Shown: piece after piece, positions 17,265 to 25,717 of the stretch | Numbering within the stretch: the first letter of the stretch is position 1 | How the letters are laid out: the number at the start of each line of letters is the position of its first letter | Assembly: GCF_019670105.1 (NCBI RefSeq) | Contig: NZ_AP023032.1 | Span: forward strand, 2,474,972-2,538,971 | Length of the DNA: 64,000 bases | From: Agarivorans albus | Lineage (GTDB): Bacteria > Pseudomonadota > Gammaproteobacteria > Enterobacterales > Celerinatantimonadaceae | Reading direction: 5' to 3' | The notes under the pieces: generated by a model | What the model was told of the DNA's origin: nothing | Databases searched by the model: none | The model's input: the letters and a program-made list of their open reading frames with translations, nothing else | Position numbers and translations under genes: made by a program

Positions 17265-18224
17265 TTAAAATCTAACTAGGGCACTGCCCCACGCAAAACC
17301 ACCACCAAATGCTTCTAGTAATACTAGCTGGCCTCGTTGAATACGCCCATCAGTTACTGCTTCGTCTAAAGCAATGGGGACGGAGGCAGCCGAAGTATTG
17401 CCATGCCTATCTAAAGTAAGCACTACTTTATCAAGTGGCATAGCGAGTTTTTTGGCTGTAGCTTTAATAATTCTGAAATTAGCTTGGTGTGGCACTAACC
17501 AATCTAATTCTGTTTTTTCAATACCGTTTGCGGCTAAGGTTTCTGTGACAATTTCACTTAAACGGGTTACCGCTACTTTAAATACCTCATTTCCACTCAT
17601 CGTCATGTAAGACTCCATTTCGGTGCCCGACATTCCACGTTGTGGATGAGGTAGTTTTAGCAAATCGCCATAACGACCATCTGCATGAATATGGGTAGAC
17701 AAAATGCCTGGTTCTTCGCTTGCGCCTAATAGAACGGCTCCGGCACCATCACCAAATAATATAATGGTAGAGCGGTCGTCTGGATCGCACATATGTGAAA
17801 GCTTATCAGCGCCAATGACTAGTGCTTTTTTAACCAAGCCACTCTTTATGTATTGGTCGGCAACACTTAAAGCATAGGTAAAGCCAGCGCAGGCTGCCGC
17901 AATATCAAAAGCGGGCACACCAGGGAGCTCTAACTTTGCTTGAACCTCACAAGCAGCGGCAGGAAATGCATTCTCGCTTGAGGTGGTTGCAAGAATAATT
18001 AGGCCAATATCGTTTTTGTCGATATCTGCTCTTTTAATCGCTAACTCAGCCGCAAATGCGCCCATATCAGCAACAGACTCGTTATTACCTGCAATACGGC
18101 GTTCTTTAATACCGGTACGATCAGTAATCCATTGATCACTGGTTTCTACCATTTGCTCAAGATCTGAGTTAGTTCTTACATTTGTTGGCAGATAACTACC
18201 TGTAGATAATATTTTTGAGTACAT
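17265..18224 (-). CDS. fabH: 3-oxoacyl-[acyl-carrier-protein] synthase III
   Basis: KAS III starts fatty acid synthesis by condensing acetyl-CoA with malonyl-ACP. The Cys-His-Asn triad is visible in [20 protein letters not shown] and RHGNTSAAS. The ATG at 18224 gives [19 protein letters not shown], matching the E. coli start (MYTKIIGTGSYLP); an upstream in-frame TTG would overlap plsX and add seven non-conserved residues. With 319 residues it is of usual length and starts 7 bp after the plsX stop. Confidence 0.95.
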   Translation of the reverse strand: MYSKILSTGSYLPTNVRTNSDLEQMVETSDQWITDRTGIKERRIAGNNESVADMGAFAAELAIKRADIDKNDIGLIILATTSSENAFPAAACEVQAKLELPGVPAFDIAAACAGFTYALSVADQYIKSGLVKKALVIGADKLSHMCDPDDRSTIILFGDGAGAVLLGASEEPGILSTHIHADGRYGDLLKLPHPQRGMSGTEMESYMTMSGNEVFKVAVTRLSEIVTETLAANGIEKTELDWLVPHQANFRIIKATAKKLAMPLDKVVLTLDRHGNTSAASVPIALDEAVTDGRIQRGQLVLLEAFGGGFAWGSALVRF

Positions 18225-18231
18225 AAAAGAC

Positions 18232-19257
18232 TTAATGCTTATCAATTAATAAAGATTCAAGTTTGTCGGTAATACGACCTGGCACTTGCTGTTGTATCTC
18301 TGCGACGGCTTGGTGAATAGCTTGCAAAAATGCCTTTTCATCGGCATGTCCATGACTCTTAATTACAATGCCGCGCAATCCTAACAGACTCGCGCCATTA
18401 TACTGGTCGGGGTTCAGTTGTTTTAGTTGAGATTTAAGACTCGGCAAAAACAGTTTAAGAATAAATCTAGCAAACCAGTTTACATCAAACTGTTTCTTTA
18501 GTTTTGCGAGTATAAGCTGGGAAACCCCTTCAGCGGTTTTGAGTGCAATATTGCCTACAAAACCATCACATACTATTACGTCAGCTTTACCACTAAATAT
18601 CTGATTCCCCTCAACAAAGCCAATGTAATTAATCGCGCTTGAGTTTTCAAGAAGTTGCGCAGTTTGTTTTACAACGTCATTGCCCTTTATTTGCTCTTCA
18701 CCAATATTCAACAATGCAACACGTGGTTTAGTTAAGCCCCATACGCTTTCGGCTAAAGACGCTCCCATTACCGCAAACTGCATTAATACCTCTGAATCAC
18801 AACTAGAGTTAGCGCCTAAATCTAGCAGCAAACTACCCTGGCCGTTTTCTTCAGGTAAATGAGTCACTAACGCTGGGCGTTCTATACCGGGTAAAAGTTT
18901 TAGTACAACTTTGGCCATGGCCATTAAGGCACCGGTATTACCTGCACTAACACAGGCATCAGCTTGCTGTTGGTGAACAAGATCTAGGGCTAAACGCATT
19001 GATGATTGTTTACGAGAACGTAAAGCGGTAATCGGTTTGTCGTTGGCAGAGACAACTTGGCTGGAATGAACAAACTCTAAGCGCGGATGCTGAGAAATTT
19101 GATGCTCTATTAACAGGGAGTTAATAAAGTGCTTGTCGCCAATTAAGGTAACATGCAAATGAGGGTAATAGTTAAGTGCCTGCGCAACGGCAGGCACTGT
19201 AACATGGGGGCCAACATCGCCCCCCATTGCATCAACTGCAATAGTAAGTTTTTGCAA
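18232..19257 (-). CDS. plsX: Phosphate acyltransferase PlsX
   Basis: Converts acyl-ACP to acyl-phosphate, linking fatty acid to phospholipid synthesis. The N-terminal [11 protein letters not shown] and the central [11 protein letters not shown] are family signatures; 341 residues is normal. The start codon appears to be TTG, 11 bp after rpmF. The rpmF-plsX-fabH gene order is common in gammaproteobacteria and ties lipid and ribosome synthesis to one transcript. Confidence 0.95.
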   Translation of the reverse strand: MQKLTIAVDAMGGDVGPHVTVPAVAQALNYYPHLHVTLIGDKHFINSLLIEHQISQHPRLEFVHSSQVVSANDKPITALRSRKQSSMRLALDLVHQQQADACVSAGNTGALMAMAKVVLKLLPGIERPALVTHLPEENGQGSLLLDLGANSSCDSEVLMQFAVMGASLAESVWGLTKPRVALLNIGEEQIKGNDVVKQTAQLLENSSAINYIGFVEGNQIFSGKADVIVCDGFVGNIALKTAEGVSQLILAKLKKQFDVNWFARFILKLFLPSLKSQLKQLNPDQYNGASLLGLRGIVIKSHGHADEKAFLQAIHQAVAEIQQQVPGRITDKLESLLIDKH

Positions 19258-19268
19258 AATGCAAAAAT

Positions 19269-19442
19269 TTACTTGTTGATTACCTTGTTACCGCGGTAGT
19301 AACCGTCAGCAGTAACATGGTGACGACGGTGAAGCTCACCTGAAGTAGCGTCAGTTGTTAATGCAACATTGTTTTCGATAGCATCGTGTGAACGACGCAT
19401 GCCACGTCTTGAACGTGTAACTTTACTTTTCTGAACAGCCAT
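19269..19442 (-). CDS. rpmF: 50S ribosomal protein L32
   Basis: A 57-residue basic protein beginning [20 protein letters not shown] and ending GNKVINK, the same length as E. coli L32. It has the [14 protein letters not shown] segment and no zinc-binding cysteine pairs, as in enterobacterial L32. It sits between yceD (12 bp upstream) and plsX (11 bp downstream), the conserved yceD-rpmF-plsX order. Confidence 0.97.
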   Translation of the reverse strand: MAVQKSKVTRSRRGMRRSHDAIENNVALTTDATSGELHRRHHVTADGYYRGNKVINK

Positions 19443-19454
19443 TGACCCAGTCTC

Positions 19455-19985
19455 CTAGTCTTTCTTTTTTAAACTTTGTAACACTGCAAACGGATTTGGT
19501 TTAGATTCTTCCTCTACAACGTCGATTTCACCAAATACTTGTTCGTTTTGCTGAACCTTACAATCCTCTAAAGAATGTTTAGGTATGATTGGCAACGCTA
19601 ATAACAATTCGTCTTCAATCAATTCAGCTACTAAAAAGTAGTTGTCTTCATTTAGTTGCAGTGGTTCGTAATCTTCTGGTAACTCTTCCACTTGCGATTC
19701 ATCGCAGACTGGCGAGTAAGTAAACTCAACATTAATAGCATAACTAAAAGTTTCACTACAACGTTGGCACTCTAACTCCACCTCAGTTAACGCTTTGCCT
19801 TGAACGACAACTAAACCTTGCGGATCAGTTCCAAAGCGCAACCAGACGTCTACATCACTATTCACTTTCAAGGTTGCATCGCTAAAACGAGGCAATCGTT
19901 TGATCTCGAGGAAGCCCTCATAATCTAACTTTCGCTTAGCCGTCTTAAACGGGTCAATCTCTACTGGTAATTTCACTTTTTGCAT
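19455..19985 (-). CDS. yceD: YceD (DUF177) large ribosomal RNA accumulation protein
   Basis: Member of the YceD/DUF177 family, needed for normal 23S rRNA accumulation in E. coli and plants; mechanism not settled. The 176 residues include the CQRCSETF motif and a later cysteine (YSPVCDES), and an acidic C-terminal half. It is 12 bp upstream of rpmF, its usual neighbour, and divergent from yceF across a 130-bp gap. Confidence 0.9.
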   Translation of the reverse strand: MQKVKLPVEIDPFKTAKRKLDYEGFLEIKRLPRFSDATLKVNSDVDVWLRFGTDPQGLVVVQGKALTEVELECQRCSETFSYAINVEFTYSPVCDESQVEELPEDYEPLQLNEDNYFLVAELIEDELLLALPIIPKHSLEDCKVQQNEQVFGEIDVVEEESKPNPFAVLQSLKKKD

Positions 19986-20115
19986 AAGGCGCGCATAATA
20001 TAGTTACACTCAGTGATAGTCAAAACAATTTGTGCTTTTTTCCTGCCTTTAAAGCATCGCTATCGCTAAAGATTGCGTTTAAAATCAGCAGACTGTTAAT
20101 TTTGGTTAAAAAACG

Positions 20116-20700
20116 ATGAAAAATCGACTAATTCTTGCCTCAAGCTCTGCCTACAGAAAACAACTATTAGAAAAAGTTTGCCCAACATTTGATTGCTTCA
20201 ATCCAGATATCGATGAATCACCAAAACCTAAAGAAACGCCAGAGTTGTTGGTATTACGTTTAGCCGAGCAAAAAGCACTTGCAGGAAAAACACAGTTTCC
20301 TAAAAATCTGATTATAGGTTCTGATCAAGTTTGCTGCATAAACGGAGAAATAGTTGGAAAACCCGGCAACCATCAAAATGCTGTAAAACAACTTAAAGCA
20401 GCAAGCGGACAAGCCATTACCTTTTATACAGGGCTCGCGCTATATAATAGTGAAACGAAACAGATGCAGAGTTTAATAGACACCTTCGAAGTTGGCTTTA
20501 GAGAGCTCTCCGACAGCCTCATTGAGCGTTACCTGCAAATCGAACAACCCTACAACTGTGCTGGAAGCTTTAAAAGTGAAGGTTCTGGCATTGTGTTATT
20601 CAAGCACTTAAAAGGTGACGACCCGAACAGTTTGATTGGCCTTCCATTAATAAAACTATGCGGCTTATTAGAAAGCCAAGATTTTGAGCTATTAACTTAG
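20116..20700 (+). CDS. yceF: Maf-family nucleotide pyrophosphatase YceF
   Basis: Maf-like hydrolase; the E. coli YceF subgroup hydrolyses 7-methyl-GTP to its monophosphate and probably removes modified nucleotides. The 194 residues match E. coli YceF exactly in length. ILASSSAYRKQLLEK at the N-terminus, the catalytic aspartate in GSDQVC, and the late FKSEGSGIVLF are family hallmarks. It is divergent from yceD and convergent with rluC, as in E. coli. Confidence 0.92.
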   Translation: MKNRLILASSSAYRKQLLEKVCPTFDCFNPDIDESPKPKETPELLVLRLAEQKALAGKTQFPKNLIIGSDQVCCINGEIVGKPGNHQNAVKQLKAASGQAITFYTGLALYNSETKQMQSLIDTFEVGFRELSDSLIERYLQIEQPYNCAGSFKSEGSGIVLFKHLKGDDPNSLIGLPLIKLCGLLESQDFELLT

Positions 20701-20703
20701 TAA

Positions 20704-20732
20704 AGATAAAAGGAGCTTAACTCCTTTTATCT
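20704..20732. terminator. Bidirectional terminator between yceF and rluC
   Basis: A 12-bp perfect stem (AGATAAAAGGAG, loop CTTAA, complement) lies 4 bp after the yceF stop and 10 bp before the rluC stop. The arms contain A- and T-runs in the positions expected for a two-way terminator. Confidence 0.75.
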
Positions 20733-20741
20733 CATACCTTT

Positions 20742-21692
20742 CTACAAAGGATCAAGCTGATCACAAAAGCGTTGAAGACTTTCTTCTAACGGCGCGGTTA
20801 AATGCATCTCTTTTTGTGTAGCTGGGTGCTCAAAGCGAATTTGCCATGCGTGTAAAAACAAACGATTCAAACCTTTCGCTTCGGTAGCGGCCAATAGTTC
20901 TTTATCTGTGTATTTGTCGTCACCCGCAATGCTATGACCTTCGTAAAGGCTGTGCACACGAATCTGATGCGTTCTACCAGTCACCGGACTGGCTTTCATC
21001 AAAGTCATGTCAGCGTATCTTCGCTCTATTCGATAACGAGTGAGCGAAGGTTTACCTTCTGCTTGATCAACAATCACCATTCTTTCACCTGACGACACAG
21101 CATTTTTACGTAATGGCGCGTCAACCGACCTAACCGATTTTGGCCATTGGCCATGCACTAAAGTTAGATAGTCTTTTTGAACAACCTTCTCTCTCAACTG
21201 TCGATGCATCTCACGTAATGCACTGCGCTTTTTAGCGACGACCAATAATCCGGAGGTATCTCGGTCTATTCGGTGAACCAGCTCCAAATAACGACAATCT
21301 TGACGTAACGAGCGCAGCGCTTCAATAACTCCAAAACTTAAACCACTGCCACCATGCACAGCCATACCAGAAGGTTTATTCAGAACCAATAAGCAGTCGT
21401 CTTCATAAACTATTTGCTGTTCTAGCTGAACAACCTGATTGAGCTTGTTAGACGGCAAACCGGTTTCTTCCGAAACTCTAATCGGCGGAATTCTTACTAC
21501 ATCATCAGCCTGAACTTTGTATTCTGGTTTAACTCGCTTTTTGTTAACCCTAACCTCCCCTTTGCGCAAAATGCGATAAATACGACTTTTAGGTACCCCT
21601 TTTAGCCGTTTTAGTAGGAAGTTATCTATTCTTTGTCCAGCCTCGTCGTCACTAACCGTGACCATCTGAACTGCTTTATTTTCGGTATTCAT
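20742..21692 (-). CDS. rluC: 23S rRNA pseudouridine(955/2504/2580) synthase RluC
   Basis: Makes pseudouridine at three sites of 23S rRNA (E. coli numbering 955, 2504, 2580). The 316-residue protein has an N-terminal S4 RNA-binding domain (about 18-80, with RIYRILRKGEVRVNKKR) and the RluA-type catalytic domain with HRIDRDTSG, in which Asp143 is the nucleophile. It is divergent from rne across a 413-bp region, the same arrangement as in E. coli. Confidence 0.95.
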   Translation of the reverse strand: MNTENKAVQMVTVSDDEAGQRIDNFLLKRLKGVPKSRIYRILRKGEVRVNKKRVKPEYKVQADDVVRIPPIRVSEETGLPSNKLNQVVQLEQQIVYEDDCLLVLNKPSGMAVHGGSGLSFGVIEALRSLRQDCRYLELVHRIDRDTSGLLVVAKKRSALREMHRQLREKVVQKDYLTLVHGQWPKSVRSVDAPLRKNAVSSGERMVIVDQAEGKPSLTRYRIERRYADMTLMKASPVTGRTHQIRVHSLYEGHSIAGDDKYTDKELLAATEAKGLNRLFLHAWQIRFEHPATQKEMHLTAPLEESLQRFCDQLDPL

Positions 21693-22105
21693 AGCAAAAA
21701 TTGTAACATGCTCATAAATAATTTGATGGAAAAATATAGCTTTGCTATATTTGTAAGGCTTAAAGTGCCCGTTTTTAAAGGTTTTCCTTATTTGGCACCG
21801 TATTCGAAGCCCATTAATTTGTAAATTTTGGCGCTATCGAAACTAAGAATTTTCATAGCAACCTGATAGGCAATCACAATTATTTGCCTTAAATCAAAGC
21901 TATATAGAATAGATTGTAAAGTTCGGCAAGCACAGTTTGCGGGACTCATATTTATACAAGCGCCAAAATGCGCCCTAAGGACTAGAGAAGCTAACCGCGA
22001 GGTTACCTAGACGCTCTGACAATAAACACAGGGTCTGGCCATTTAAGGCAGGTTAATTGCTGCCCATGAGGTTGTTTAAATCAAACAAACCCCAAGGCAA
22101 CATAA
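21693..22105 (+). promoter_or_regulatory. rluC-rne intergenic region with long RNase E leader
   Basis: This 413-bp gap should hold the rne promoter and a long structured 5' leader, like the E. coli leader (361 nt) through which RNase E degrades its own mRNA. Visible hairpins include TAACC-GCGA-GGTTA at 21992-22005, capped by a GNRA tetraloop; GGCAG-N8-CTGCC at 22047-22064; and GTTT/AAAC near 22073-22090, just before the start. I could not place the promoter firmly. The autoregulatory role is inferred from position and E. coli. Confidence 0.5.
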
Positions 22106-25100
22106 ATGAAAAGAATGTTAATTAATGCAATGCAGCTAGAAGAAATGCGCGTTGCATTGGTCGATGGCCAAAGGCTATACGATCTAGACATAGAAAGTCC
22201 TGGTCACGAACAGAAAAAAGCAAATATATACAAAGGCAAAATTACTCGCGTAGAGCCTAGTTTAGAAGCTGCATTTGTTGACTACGGCGCGGAGCGTCAT
22301 GGCTTCCTTCCAATGAAGGAAATCGCTCGCGAATACTTCCCAGAAGGCTACGTCTATCAAGGGCGTCCAAGCATCAAAGAAGTGGTTAAAGAAGGCCAAG
22401 AAGTCATCGTTCAGATCGATAAAGAAGAACGTGGCAACAAAGGCGCTGCACTAACTACTTTCATCAGCTTAGCCGGTAGTTATTTAGTATTAATGCCAAA
22501 CAACCCTCGTGCAGGCGGTATTTCTCGTCGTATCGAAGGCGATGAACGCACACAGCTCAAAGAAGCGATGAATGGTCTCGAATTGCCTAACGGCATGGGG
22601 CTAATCGTTCGTACAGCTGGCGTGGGTAAATCGGCTGAAGAGCTTCAGTGGGATTTAAAAGTACTGCTTAATCACTGGGGTGCAATTACCGATGCCGCAG
22701 AGTCTAAGCCAGCACCATTCCTTATCCACCAAGAAAGCAACGTAATTGTTCGTGCAATTCGTGATTATTTACGTCGCGATGTTGGCGAGATCCTCATCGA
22801 TAACAAAACTATCTATGAGCAAGCTAAAAAGCACATCGAGCTGGTTCGTCCTGACTTCGTAAACCGCGTAAAACGTTACGAAGGCGAAGTGCCGATGTTC
22901 AACCACTACCAAATTGAATCGCAAATTGAATCTGCTTTCCAACGCGAAGTTCGTCTTCCATCGGGTGGTTCAATTGTTATCGATCCAACCGAAGCCTTAA
23001 CTTCAATTGATATTAACTCGGCTCGCGCAACTAAGGGCGGAGACATTGAAGAAACCGCGCTTCAAACCAACCTAGAAGCATCAGATGAGATTGCTCGTCA
23101 ACTTCGCTTGCGTGACTTAGGTGGTCTAGTAGTTATTGACTTCATCGATATGACGCCGGTTAAAAACCAGCGCGAAGTGGAAAACCGCTTCCGTGAAGCT
23201 GTTCGTCAAGATCGCGCTCGCGTTCAAGTTGGTCGCATTTCTCGCTTCGGCCTACTAGAAATGTCTCGTCAACGTTTACGTCCGTCATTAGGTGAGTCGA
23301 GCACTCATATTTGTCCACGTTGTAACGGACAAGGTACTATTCGTGATAACGAGTCTCTAGCATTGTCTATCCTTCGTTTATTCGAAGAAGAAGCGCTAAA
23401 AGAAAATACCTCTGAAGTTCATGCTCAAGTTCCTGTGCCAGTAGCAGCTTACTTGCTTAACGAAAAGCGTGTAGCAATCAACAAGCTTGAAAAGCGCCAT
23501 AACGTTCGATTAGTGATCATTCCTAACCAACATATGGAAACACCTCACTACGACGTTACTCGTATTCGAAATGGTGAAGAGACTCAAGAGACTAGCTATC
23601 AGCTTACTGCTGAAAACCCATCTCCGGTTTATCAACCTAACCAAGTGGCTAAAGAAAAAATTGAAGCTGAGCAGCCAGTGTTGCAGGGCTTTAGTGCTCC
23701 AGCTGCACCTAGCGCCCCAGCCAAAGCCGCTAAGCCTGTTAAGAGTGCTGTAGAGCCATCTTTAATCGCACGTATTGTTGCATTCTTTAGTGCCATGTTT
23801 GCTAGCGAAGAAAAGCCAGCACCAAAGAAACAAACACGCAGCAAGAACAATCAGCGTGATAAGCGTAATAATCGTCGCAATAATCAACGTAATGACAAAC
23901 GCAACGACAAGCGCCAAGAACGCCCAGAGCGAAAAGAACGCAGCGATCGCAAGGAAGGTTCTAATAGCAACCGCCGCCGCAAGGATCAGCGTAACAAACC
24001 TGCTAGAGATAAAGTTGAAAATGAGACTACTCAAGAAACTAAGTCTCAAACCAAGCAACATGCTCCGAAAGAACAGCAAGTTAAAGAGCGTAGAGAACGT
24101 CGTAACTTGCGTAAGAAAGTAAGAGTAAAAGCTGAGAAAACCAACGAAGCAGCAGCTGAACAAACCGCAGAACAGCCAGTGGCTGAAAAGCCAGTATCTA
24201 AAAAAGTAGAAGTAGCTTCTCAAAAAACTGAAGCTCCGGCAGCTAAAACCGGCGATAACTCGGAAGCACCAAAGCCTAAACGTCGTCGTCGCTCATCGAG
24301 CAGCGCAGGCCGTAAACGCTTTAATGACTTGCCAAAAGCAGAGACCAACGCTCAAGAAGCAGCTATCGATTCTCGCTATCCAGAAGCAGAAGTGAAAGCT
24401 GAAGCTCCTGTAGTTGAAACTAAAGCAGAAGCGCCTGTTGCTGAAACTAAAGCTGAAGCACCTGTAGTTGAAACTAAAGTAGAAGCACCTGTAGTTGAAA
24501 CTAAAGTAGAAGCACCTGTAGTTGAAACTAAAGTAGAAGCACCTGCAGTTGAAACTAAAGCTGAAGCACCTGTTGCTGAAACTAAAACTGAAGCACCTGC
24601 AGTTGAAACTAAAGCTGAAGCACCTGCAGTTGAAACTAAAGCTGAAGCACCTGTAGTTGAAACTAAAGCTGAAGCACCAGCAGTTGAAACTAAAACTGAA
24701 GCACCAGCAGTTGAAACTAAAACTGAAGCACCAGCAGTTGAAACTAAAGCTGAAGCACCAGCAGTTGAAACTAAAGCTGAAGCACCAGCAGTTGAAACTA
24801 AAGCTGAAGCACCAGCAGTTGAAACTAAAGCTGAAGCACCGGTAGTTGAAGCTAAAGCTGAAGACATTAAGCTTGATGCGGTTAAAGCCGAAGTTAAACC
24901 TAAACGCAGTAATCGCGGTAAGCTAAAACCTAGCAAAGTTGAAGGTAAAGGTAACGCTTCAGCTGCTATGGCAAAACCAGCGCCTGTTGCTGCAACGCCT
25001 AGCCAGGCAGAAGAAGTAGTTAAAAAACCTTACGTACGTAAGCCCGTAACAGTTGGGTCGCGTCGTGTTCAATCTACTAGTTCTAGTACATCTGCGCAGA

Positions 25101-25126
25101 GCCCTATGAGCAAGCCAGAATTGTAG
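22106..25126 (+). CDS. rne: Ribonuclease E
   Basis: Essential endoribonuclease that starts mRNA decay, processes rRNA and tRNA, and scaffolds the degradosome. The 1006-residue protein (E. coli 1061) has an S1 domain (about 38-120), the DNase I-like catalytic core with Asp302 (SIDINS) and Asp345 (VIDFID), and the zinc-link CPRC (Cys403, Cys406). A membrane-targeting amphipathic helix ([17 protein letters not shown], from residue 550) is followed by Arg/Asn/Lys-rich RNA-binding stretches. The C-terminal tail contains 17 tandem copies of the nine-residue unit K-[AVT]-EAP-[AV]-[VA]-ET (about residues 764-916). A strong terminator follows the gene. Confidence 0.97.
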   Translation: MKRMLINAMQLEEMRVALVDGQRLYDLDIESPGHEQKKANIYKGKITRVEPSLEAAFVDYGAERHGFLPMKEIAREYFPEGYVYQGRPSIKEVVKEGQEVIVQIDKEERGNKGAALTTFISLAGSYLVLMPNNPRAGGISRRIEGDERTQLKEAMNGLELPNGMGLIVRTAGVGKSAEELQWDLKVLLNHWGAITDAAESKPAPFLIHQESNVIVRAIRDYLRRDVGEILIDNKTIYEQAKKHIELVRPDFVNRVKRYEGEVPMFNHYQIESQIESAFQREVRLPSGGSIVIDPTEALTSIDINSARATKGGDIEETALQTNLEASDEIARQLRLRDLGGLVVIDFIDMTPVKNQREVENRFREAVRQDRARVQVGRISRFGLLEMSRQRLRPSLGESSTHICPRCNGQGTIRDNESLALSILRLFEEEALKENTSEVHAQVPVPVAAYLLNEKRVAINKLEKRHNVRLVIIPNQHMETPHYDVTRIRNGEETQETSYQLTAENPSPVYQPNQVAKEKIEAEQPVLQGFSAPAAPSAPAKAAKPVKSAVEPSLIARIVAFFSAMFASEEKPAPKKQTRSKNNQRDKRNNRRNNQRNDKRNDKRQERPERKERSDRKEGSNSNRRRKDQRNKPARDKVENETTQETKSQTKQHAPKEQQVKERRERRNLRKKVRVKAEKTNEAAAEQTAEQPVAEKPVSKKVEVASQKTEAPAAKTGDNSEAPKPKRRRRSSSSAGRKRFNDLPKAETNAQEAAIDSRYPEAEVKAEAPVVETKAEAPVAETKAEAPVVETKVEAPVVETKVEAPVVETKVEAPAVETKAEAPVAETKTEAPAVETKAEAPAVETKAEAPVVETKAEAPAVETKTEAPAVETKTEAPAVETKAEAPAVETKAEAPAVETKAEAPAVETKAEAPVVEAKAEDIKLDAVKAEVKPKRSNRGKLKPSKVEGKGNASAAMAKPAPVAATPSQAEEVVKKPYVRKPVTVGSRRVQSTSSSTSAQSPMSKPEL
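24395..24853 (+). repeat. 17 tandem 27-bp repeats inside rne
   Basis: Seventeen in-frame copies of a 27-bp unit (type AAAGCTGAAGCACCAGCAG then TTGAAACT) encode K-x-EAP-x-x-ET. Copies 11-16 are almost identical to each other while copies 1-10 have drifted, suggesting recent expansion toward the 3' end. The period is a multiple of three, so copy-number change keeps the frame. Confidence 0.97.
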
Positions 25127-25144
25127 GCAGCAAATAAGTTGTTC

Positions 25145-25175
25145 AAAAAAGGCCAGCAAATTGCTGGCCTTTTTA
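25145..25175. terminator. Terminator after rne
   Basis: A long stem (AAAGGCCAGCA, 3-nt loop, TGCTGGCCTTT) with A- and T-runs lies 18 bp after the rne stop. It can act for rne and for the phosphatase gene converging from the right. Confidence 0.85.
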
Positions 25176-25200
25176 TTTACTTAGGAATAACTAAACAAAC

Positions 25201-25674
25201 CTAAACTTTCACCCTTTCCACAATGCCGTCACTTGCTTGCTCTATCATTGCTAATACTTGCTTAAAGCCCTGCACACTGCCGTAATAGGGATCAGGCACT
25301 TCTTCCAGCTCTACCCCGCCAAAAGGTAAAATCAACGCCAATTTATGCGCATATTGCTCAGGACAATGCTTATGTAAATAGCTTAGGTTTTTCTTATCGG
25401 ATGCTAAAATCAAATCAAACTTAGCAAAGTCTTTATCTAATACTTTGCGTGAGCGAATACCTTTAAAACTGTAGCCCTTTTCTTCAGCAATTCTTACTGC
25501 ACGAGGGTCAGGTTTATCACCTTTGTGATAATCCGTTGTGCCTGCTGAATCAACTTTGATTTTCAGTTTGTGTTGTTTAAATTTAGCTCGCAGTACAGCT
25601 TCTGCAGTGGTTGAACGACAAATATTCCCCATACAAATAACCAGCACCGATTTAACACCGACAAGTTTTTTCAC
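25201..25674 (-). CDS. Low-molecular-weight protein-tyrosine-phosphatase family protein
   Basis: Cytoplasmic cysteine phosphatase of the LMW-PTP family (157 residues). The P-loop CMGNICRS (CX5R-S) and the distal acid motif DPYYGS are intact, so it should be active. Bacterial relatives dephosphorylate tyrosine kinases of capsule export (Wzb type), but no capsule genes are near, so the substrate is open. The start is GTG at 25674, with AAGGGA about 6 bp upstream. That ribosome site lies directly after the asmA terminator, leaving no obvious space for its own promoter. Confidence 0.9.
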   Translation of the reverse strand: MKKLVGVKSVLVICMGNICRSTTAEAVLRAKFKQHKLKIKVDSAGTTDYHKGDKPDPRAVRIAEEKGYSFKGIRSRKVLDKDFAKFDLILASDKKNLSYLHKHCPEQYAHKLALILPFGGVELEEVPDPYYGSVQGFKQVLAMIEQASDGIVERVKV

Positions 25675-25687
25675 ATATATCCCTTAT

Positions 25688-25712
25688 AAAAAAGGCACCT
25701 AAAGTGCCTTTT
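25688..25712 (-). terminator. Terminator between asmA and the phosphatase gene
   Basis: On the minus strand a 9-bp stem (AAAAGGCAC, loop, GTGCCTTTT) runs into six T. It begins 6 nt after the asmA stop and ends about 14 nt before the phosphatase start codon. Confidence 0.8.
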
Positions 25713-25717
25713 ACCAT

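Noticed and set aside
21880-21950. A sigma-70 promoter for rne (TTGCCT with TATAGAAT downstream)
   Set aside because: Spacing between the hexamers is 13-15 bp and several alternatives score similarly, so no single promoter was called.
23762-24223. 153-codon minus-strand open frame inside rne
   Set aside because: Lies wholly within the RNA-binding part of rne; hydrophobic composition comes from reading Lys/Arg-rich codons backwards, and it has no ribosome site or family resemblance.
24657-24845. Plus-frame open stretch reading LKLKLKHQQ repeats inside rne
   Set aside because: Alternative frame of the same repeat; the RNase E frame continues through it and is conserved on both sides.
24376-24936. 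Long open frame on the minus strand opposite the RNase E repeats
   Set aside because: It is a by-product of the 27-bp repeat, whose period is a multiple of three and so keeps all frames open. The Ser/Ala/Val-Thr product is pure repeat and has no start signal.
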